A DNA stretch of 64,000 bases, from positions 3,162,001 through 3,226,000 of the forward strand of contig JAZBRI010000011.1 in the NCBI GenBank assembly GCA_036874045.1. Reading direction: 5' to 3'. Position numbers and translations under genes: made by a program. Source of the DNA: Cymodocea nodosa. Taxonomy: Eukaryota; Streptophyta; Magnoliopsida; Alismatales; Cymodoceaceae. The notes below the pieces were generated by a model that did no database searches, had not been told where the DNA came from, and was given only the letters and a program-made list of their open reading frames with translations. Below are positions 57,779-64,000 of the stretch, piece after piece; the stretch's first letter is position 1; every line of letters begins with the position of its first letter.

Positions 57779-59728
57779 TGTTTAGAATAAAAAAGTGCAT
57801 AATATTAACAGTTAAATGATGGTTAATTGCATAATATTTAGCTTATCATATGAGAATTAAGCCATTACATTATAATTGCACTATTATATGCTTTAATGAA
57901 AGAATCTACATAATTCTAGGGAATTAATGTTAATTTAGTACATTTCTGAACTGTCGGTAAATTGCAGGCTGTGAAATTCTTAAGTATCCAAATTTTCTGT
58001 TATTTCGAAGAGTTATGTTTAATGTACCAGACAGTTATGTTTTAAATGCTTAAAAAATATTTTATTATTTTCTAGATTACACGTGTTGAAACTACAATGC
58101 ATGACTTAAGTGGATTTTCGGTAAGTTATCTGTTAACTATCCAAAATGCATTTGAGCATCAGATAGTTAGGTTCGTAAGTGTCCGAAATATTTGAACTTG
58201 TTAAGATAGAATTATGCACGTGTTGAATTTAAATGCTTTAGTATATCACATGAGATGCACATGTTTAACTTGTTAAGTTAGCATAACTGTACCCGTTGAG
58301 TTACATGAATACACACTAAGGTAACGCGTTATGTTAGCGACTTATTTCTTTATTGCACGTGTTTTATAGTTAAATCAACGAAGTAAGTCTGTTGAGTTAT
58401 CTGTAACTCCACAGATCATTTATTTTCTAATATGTCATTGTAGCGATTACAGAAATAGGACATTCGAAGGAAAACCATGATTGCACGTATCACGTAGAAA
58501 ATCGCTCGTGGAAGGAAGAAGAAATCACCATCGTTGATATGAACGAAGGAAATCCAACCGATCATCGAAGTAGAAGCAATTACTACTAAGAAATATAAAA
58601 GAAAAGGAGAAAAAAAATGAAGTGTGTGTGCAAAGGAGGAGGACCGCACTAATTGCAGGCAACGACGGAAGTTCCCTAAAGTTCCACACTACCATCACCA
58701 CCACCACCATAATCACCAACCATTGGAGGTCTGTGAGGATACTTTCCTGATGTCAGGTCGATTCCGAGCCAAACATAGTGCCTAACAACCACTGTGAGGA
58801 GTGATCGCGTCGTGGGAAGGGATGCCATTTTCACCAAGCACCGACTCATATCGCAAGAGATTGTAAAGCTTCTAGCCTTGGTTTCGGGTTGATGTCAGTA
58901 TGCTGAAGAGAAGATCAACTTGGAATTCTAGACTCGCGATTCTATAGGGAGAGGAGACAGAATTATAAGTGGTTAAATTTTCAGTGGTGTAATCATGTCA
59001 CATGTAGTAACGGAAGTTTTTACTATCGATAGAGATTACTTTTACACTTCACCTTTCGCCCATTTTCATGATCATATCAAAACAAAAATACCAAAAACAA
59101 CTTATCTATGTTTATAGTTAGTATTTGAGTGTTGTATTGTTTGTTTTGTATCGTGATTAATGTTATCATTGTTAGTGTTTGAAATGTTTCATGTTTGTTT
59201 AATTTAGAAAATAGAAAATAGTTTTACAATTTACTGAAATTGAATCGTTCCTAATACTTAAAGATTTTAATGGTTATTGTTTGAAATATCTGAATGTTAG
59301 TGTTGCTGAATGATAAATCTAATATTAACTAGCATTAAAGAGCTTAATTGATGTTATTTACAATCTGTGGAACTGCCCAATGGTTGGCCGAATTCCTTTG
59401 TAAATAGTAGTATTAAATTGGTTGGATAGCTTTGTTGAGTTACTTCAATTCCACGAGGTTAGTTTGTTGAGTTAGCTATAACTCAACAGAGTACTTACTG
59501 AATATATAAATTTCATTATTAAAAACGGAATAGTACACAATTCTTCCTCAATTCTCTATGGGATCGACCTATACTTGCACACAAATACAATATACACTGT
59601 GCACTTGCAGTTAAAATACAAATTGGAATTAACATCTAATTTTTGTGAAAGATGGTTTGTTGACTTCTAAAAAGGAATTACTAATAAGCATAAAGATAAA
59701 TTAACTAAGTTACAAACAGAAGTTAACA
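57779..59728 (+). repeat. 3' LTR of gypsy copy B
   Basis: 1,950 bp, TGTTTAGAAT to GAAGTTAACA. The interior 57,890-58,250 is the part shared with the copia spacer at 37,110-37,620. Palindromic words occur at 58,285-58,415 and 59,430-59,490. CGACCTATACTTGCAC and CACTGTGCACTTGCAG near its end are typical of plant gypsy LTRs. Confidence 0.9.
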
Positions 59729-60199
59729 AGGCAGACAATTGGCTATTGTGATGCTGATTTGGGAAGAGAGTTGGATAAAAGTAAAAGTACTTTAGGCAAT
59801 GTTTTCTGCATAGGAAGTACTACAATTAGCTAGAGATCCAAGCTGCAAAGTATTGTTGCACTCTTGACCACAGAAGCTGAATATGTTGCAATAGCAGAGG
59901 CAGTTAAAGAAAGAATCTAGCTAGAGAATGTATTAACCGAATTAGGGCACAAATAGAAAATAAGCATTCTATATTGTGACAATCAAAGTGCCATTTATTT
60001 AACTGAAAATCTGAAGTTTCATTCAAGGTCCAAGCATATGAGAATGAGATTTCATGTCATAAGGAAAGAGATAGAGCAGAACAGATTAGATCTACAGAAG
60101 ATTGCTGGTGCTGAAAATGCTACAGATATGTTAACTAAAGTTCTGAATCTGCAAAAATTAAGGCTCTATATGACCTTAATTGGTCTCCTGAATAATTGA
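59729..60199 (+). pseudogene. Copia RNase H end (Tork-type)
   Basis: Reads IGYCDADLGRELDKSKSTLG, then TTEAEYVAIAEAVKERI, LYCDNQSAIYLTENLKFHSR, SKHMRMRFHVIRKEIEQ and ATDMLTKVLN, the end of a Tork/Tnt1-type copia polyprotein. Catalytic D, E and D positions (DADL, TEAEY, CDNQSA) are kept. Three stops (near 59,830, 59,917 and 59,955) fall where Trp or Gln is expected. The preceding sequence is replaced by the gypsy LTR. Ends at TGA 60,197-60,199. Confidence 0.88.
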
Positions 60200-60316
60200 G
60201 AAGAAGAAGGAGATGAAGAGTTGATGATTATTTGAGTTGGTGTTGCAATAATCTGTAAGCCAAGAGTAGAGATTAATTTTTCCTTCGATCATTGTGTCAA
60301 ACTCCAAGTGGGAGAT

Positions 60317-61217
60317 TGTTAGGGCAAGTAGTACAGGTGTGGAGTATGCCACAAGAAGTCTAAGTTCAGTCGAAAGCTTGTTAATAGTAAGTATCCAGCA
60401 GATTTATATTTTCGGTAGGTTATCAGGCCCAAGTATCCGAAAATAAAGTTTCAATCGGAGGCTTTGAGCTAACTATTCAAAAGTCAAAAGATTTTGGAGG
60501 GTTACTAGCTGTAACCATCTAGAATGACTTAAAGGACACTTACGTTTACGATCGGACAATTAAGAAGCCAAGTATCCGGAAAGCAATGACTTAAGTAGAT
60601 CTTCAAATAGTTAAGCAGTAACTATCTGAAAATCATAAGTTTTCAGAAGGTTACAACTACAACCTTCCTAAATGACTGAAGAGACACTTAAGTGAGCTTT
60701 TAGATAGTTAAGACAGTAACTAACTAAAAGGCATGCAGTTTTCGGGGAGTTAAGGGTAGAACCTTTCGAAAGGACAAAGAGAGAAGTAAGTGGGTTTTTA
60801 GACAGTTAAGTTTGTAACTATCCAAAATACCGAATCTCTCTAGATAGTCTGTAACTATCCAAAGTGTTGCAGTTTTCGGAAAGTTAGGAAGATAAGGCTC
60901 CGAAATTGAGAGTCCTTTCTCCAAAGCATTATTTCTCTACTGTAATGGCTTGAATGCAATTAAAGGTATATTAACCCTAAGTTGGGTAGTATATAAACCT
61001 TTATGATATTGTAAAACATAGTGGCTAATTGTGTCAAAGCTCATAGTAGAACCCTCAACTCTCCATGGATGTAGGCAGTTACTGAACCACGTAAATCCTT
61101 GTTTTCAATGTTATTTCTTTCTTTTTCTCTTCACTTCCAGTTTCGGTGGGTTAAGAGGTGAGTGTTTTAGAATCGTGCCATAGAAAGTTGACTAAATGAT
61201 CAATTTTAATCGTAACA
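60317..61217 (+). repeat. 3' LTR of the Tork-type element
   Basis: Preceded by the canonical polypurine tract CCAAGTGGGAGAT (60,304-60,316). TGTTAGGGCA to ATCGTAACA, 901 bp. It contains ATGGATGTAGGCAGTTACTG and GAACCACGTAAATCC near 61,065-61,095, strings common in Tork/Tnt1-type LTRs. The 3' end was chosen at 61,217 because ATATT follows and GTATT precedes the 5' LTR; 61,180 is an alternative. Confidence 0.8.
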
Positions 61218-61500
61218 ATATTTCACTCCCTATATGGCTATACAGATATGCTCACAAAAAATAAGAAAAAGATGCTGAGTTTTCTCCCCCTATTTTTTTG
61301 AGTTTACTCCCCCTATTTCTATGCTGCTTGTAGAAATAATGTTGTGTTCTTCTCTCCCTATTTTGTCATTGGTTAAAAAGAGTTTCAAATATAGCTATAG
61401 ACCAAATATAGCTGCATTTTTCTCCCTTTTTTCTAAGAATGGCTAAATTTCTGCAAGATAAGATGTTAGCAAAGGACAAGCTCCTTGTTGTGAGCTTGGA
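61218..61500 (-). repeat. Polypurine-tract cluster of the minus-strand Sirevirus
   Basis: On the minus strand AATAGGGAGAG, AAATAGGGGGAG (twice, about 61,325-61,285) and ATATAGGGAGTG occur within 150 bp, another case of multiplied polypurine tracts near the 3' end of a Sirevirus-like internal region. No coding sequence. Confidence 0.6.
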
Positions 61501-61529
61501 GGGTGAGTAGAATAATCATAAAGGACATT

Positions 61530-64000
61530 GATTATAAATCATGAAAAGAACAAATCCCTAAATTTCATCTAATGTGATTAAATGCATATTCAAATAGTGG
61601 TTTTGTAAAAATATCTACTAACTGATCTTTAGTAGAGACATTCTAAAGATATATGACCTTTTTCAACATGATCTCTTATAAAATGGTGTCTAATTTCGAT
61701 ATGTTTAGCTCTTGAGTGTAGCACTATATTTTTAGATAGATTGATAGCACTACTACTATTACAGTAAATGATAGTATTCTGAAATTTAAGTTTGTAATCA
61801 GCCAATGTCTATTACATCCATAAAATCTAAGTACAACATAATCCTATTGCTATATATTCTACTTCAGTGGTAGATAGGGCTATGGAGTTTTGTTTTCTAC
61901 TAAGCCATGATACTAGAGAGTGACCAAGTAGTTGACATGTGCCACTAGTGCTTTTTCTGTTTGATTTGCATCCTACATAATCTACATCACTATAACCTAT
62001 TAATATTAATTGATCTTGTGAGAAGTAAAATAAGCCAAAATCTTTTGTACCCTATAGGTATTTAAAGATTCGTTTGACTACTTTTAAATTTGATGCTTTG
62101 GAAGAGGCGTGATATCTTGCACATGCACATACATTGAACATTGTCTGGTCTATTGGCTGTTAAATACAGAAGTGATCTAATCATGCCTCTATATTTTTTT
62201 TGATCTACAGAAGTACCAGAAATATCTTTATCAAGCTTTTCATTTAAATTCGTAGGAGTGTGGGCCTCTTTGGATTTATCCATGCCAAATTTTGATAGAA
62301 TCTCTTTGAAGAATTTTTCTTGGTTTAAGAAGATTTCATGCTGTAATTGATGAATTTGCAATCCCAAAAAGAATTTTAGTTCTCCCATAAGGCTCATCTC
62401 AAATTCATTTTGCATTAGATTCTGAAAGTCATGACATAATTCTTCATTTGTGGCACCAAAAATAATATCATCAACATAAATCTGGATGATCAATATGTGA
62501 GAGTTTTCTAACTTGATAAAAAGAGTGTTATTTGTAGTTCCAATATTGAACTGATTCTCAAGAAGAAAACCCTTAAGCTTGTCATACAATGCTCATGGTG
62601 CTTGTTTTAGACCATAAAGAGCCTTGTTCAATCTGTATACATGGTTTGGTCTACCTTCATCTTCAAAACCTAGTGGTTGTTCTACATATACTTCTTGTAA
62701 AATGCCATTTAAAAATGCACTCTTAACATCCATTTGAAAGAGCTTTATCTTCAAACTGCTTGCAAAAGCAAGCAACATTCTGATTGCTTCAAGTATGGCA
62801 ACAAGTGCAAAAGTTTCTTCATAGTCGATTCCTTCTTGTTGATTGTATCCCTAAGCAACAAGTCTGGCTTTGTTTCTGATAATGCTGCCATCATTATCTA
62901 ATTTATTTTTAAACACCCATTTAGTTCCAATAATTGATTTTTCAATGGGCCTTTCAATTAAATTCTAGACTTCATTTTTCTTGAACTGATTTAGTTTTTC
63001 TTACATGGTCACAATCAAATATTCATCATTGCAAGCTTCTTTAACTATAGTAGGCAAAAATTCAGATACAAATGCACAATAGTTACAAATATCCTGAATT
63101 TTGCTTCTTATTTGAATACCTTGATTTATATTGTCAATAATCTATTCAATAGGATGTCCAAATTTTGTCTTCCATTTTTTCTATCAAAGTAGGTGTAGGC
63201 AATGTTGGGTTTTTCTATGATACTTTCTAATGTTCTAATTCACTATCACTTTCATTTTCTATTCTTAGTTGCTTTAGTTTTCTTGCTAGGTCTTCATCAA
63301 ATGACACATTAATTGATTCTTCTACTATTCTTTCATTTTCAAAATAGACCTTGTAACCTTTGCTTCTTGAAGAATATCCAACTAATTGTGTAGGATCAGA
63401 TTTTGCATCAAATTTATCTTTTTGATCTCTTGTATTAAGAACAAAGCATTTTGATTCAAATATTTTGAAGTATCCAACATTTGGTGTTTTATCATACCAC
63501 AATTCACTACTGTCTTATGTAATATGAGTCTGAGATGAGTTATGTTTATTGTATGGCATGCTGTATTCATAGCTTCAGCCCATACAAATTTTGGTAGATT
63601 AGATGCATTAAGTATTGTTCTTGCCATTTCTTGTACTAATCTATTTTTCCTTTCTACGACTCCATTTTGGGCAGGAGTTGTTGGGCATGAATACTCATGT
63701 AATATTGTAATATACCAAATGAGTTGCATAAGTCTTCAAAATCGGTATTTTCAAATTACCCTCTATGATCACATCTGATGTTCTTCATAGTTAATTCTTT
63801 TTCATTTTGAATTCTAGTGCAAAGATGTTTGAATTCAGTATAGGCTTCATTCTTGTGTGTTAGGAAGATAACCCAAGTGAATCTTATATAATCATCCACT
63901 ACAACTAATGTGTATTTTCTTTCTCCTAAACTTGCTATTTGAGTAGGGCCGAAAAGGTCCAAATGCAGTAATTCTAGTGGCTAACTTGTGACAATATCTT
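61530..64000 (-). pseudogene. Sirevirus-like pol, minus strand, continues off window
   Basis: Read right to left: integrase core (MDLFGPTQIASLGERKYTLV near 63,962; DDYIRFTWVIF; PAQNGVVERKNR near 63,670), the integrase C-terminal region (FVLNTRDQKDKFDAKSD), reverse transcriptase (AFLNGILQEVYVEQPLGFED near 62,700; [24 protein letters not shown] near 62,480; MGELKFFLGLQIHQL) and RNase H (SLVSWLSRKQNS near 61,905; LHSRAKHIEIRHHFIRDHVE near 61,700). Several frameshifts and stops. The YVDD site is intact. It is a different copy from 32,870-35,964: key motifs agree but there are many substitutions. Gag and protease lie beyond the window. Confidence 0.9.

Larger units (their letters stand above)
45637..59728 (+). 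mobile_element. Athila-like Ty3/gypsy element, copy B
   Basis: Consists of pol, ORFX, gag, F-box gene, untranslated region, polypurine tract and a complete 3' LTR in this order, collinear with copy A over about 10 kb. The 5' LTR, primer site and anything upstream of the gag-pol linker are lost. The right LTR ends at 59,728 inside the RNase H region of a Tork-type element. It is better preserved than copy A: pol is in one frame throughout. Confidence 0.85.
44876..61217 (+). mobile_element. Tork-type Ty1/copia element, interrupted and mostly deleted
   Basis: The left end is a truncated 5' LTR (44,876-45,636) and the right end is RNase H, polypurine tract and 3' LTR (59,729-61,217). Flanks are GTATT (44,871-44,875) and ATATT (61,218-61,222), matching at 4 of 5 bases. 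Gypsy copy B lies between. The rest of the 5' LTR, gag, protease, integrase and most of the reverse transcriptase are missing, as is the 5' part of gypsy copy B, which suggests one deletion spanning both. Confidence 0.7.
43412..64000 (-). mobile_element. Minus-strand Sirevirus-like element hosting nested insertions
   Basis: Its 3' LTR is 44,824-43,412 and its internal end with polypurine tract is 44,847-44,825. The rest of its internal region resumes at 61,218 with a cluster of polypurine tracts, RNase H, reverse transcriptase and integrase, and runs off the window at 64,000. A Tork-type element (44,876-61,217) sits between, with candidate target duplications GTATT and ATATT. Joining across the insertion gives an uninterrupted Sirevirus 3' region. 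The pairing of the two parts is inferred from this fit. Confidence 0.65.

Overview
The window reads as a repeat-dense, AT-rich stretch of a flowering-plant nuclear genome, most likely a monocot. The one intact host gene is a strikingly GC-rich, intronless DUF506/PDDEXK-like gene on the minus strand at about 24.9-25.8 kb. Almost everything else is nested, decayed transposable elements.

Left third (1-21.6 kb). An unusual Athila-like Ty3/gypsy family dominates. Its copy A (2,409-15,368) runs LTR, primer site, pol, an accessory ORF (ORFX, a putative plant transposon-protein domain with a C-terminal coiled coil), gag, then a captured plant F-box gene, then LTR. Gag therefore lies downstream of pol. 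The tail of another copy (C: F-box end, untranslated region, polypurine tract) precedes the shared LTR. Downstream lie a truncated Sirevirus-type LTR, a Sirevirus-type solo LTR on the minus strand with a perfect CAACA target duplication and a gypsy solo LTR nested inside it, and a 541-bp TRIM inserted in another gypsy-like LTR remnant.

Middle (21.6-43.4 kb). A mostly featureless 3 kb leads to the DUF506 gene and its promoter. Next is a minus-strand PIF/Harbinger element (dead HARBI1-like transposase plus Myb/SANT-like partner gene), split by a tandem Ty1/copia Sirevirus (LTRs at 29,595-30,746 and 40,948-42,148). That Sirevirus carries gag, pol and a long accessory, envelope-like ORF with a transmembrane segment. 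The accessory ORF shares its C-terminal domain with the gypsy ORFX.

Right third (43.4-64 kb). Three levels of nesting are visible: a minus-strand Sirevirus (3' LTR 43,412-44,824; pol 61.5-64 kb, running off the window) contains a Tork-type copia element (44,876-61,217), which contains gypsy copy B (45,637-59,728). Copy B has the same pol-ORFX-gag-F-box order as copy A.

The most interesting signals are the gypsy family with displaced gag and a captured F-box gene; the accessory domain and non-coding DNA shared between gypsy and copia elements; a recurrent palindromic motif (core CGNNNAGTTA and its complement) in the LTRs and inter-ORF spacers of both superfamilies; and in-frame stops shared by separate copies against decay dominated by C-to-T/G-to-A changes. 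All domain calls were made by reading the sequence; none was checked against a database.
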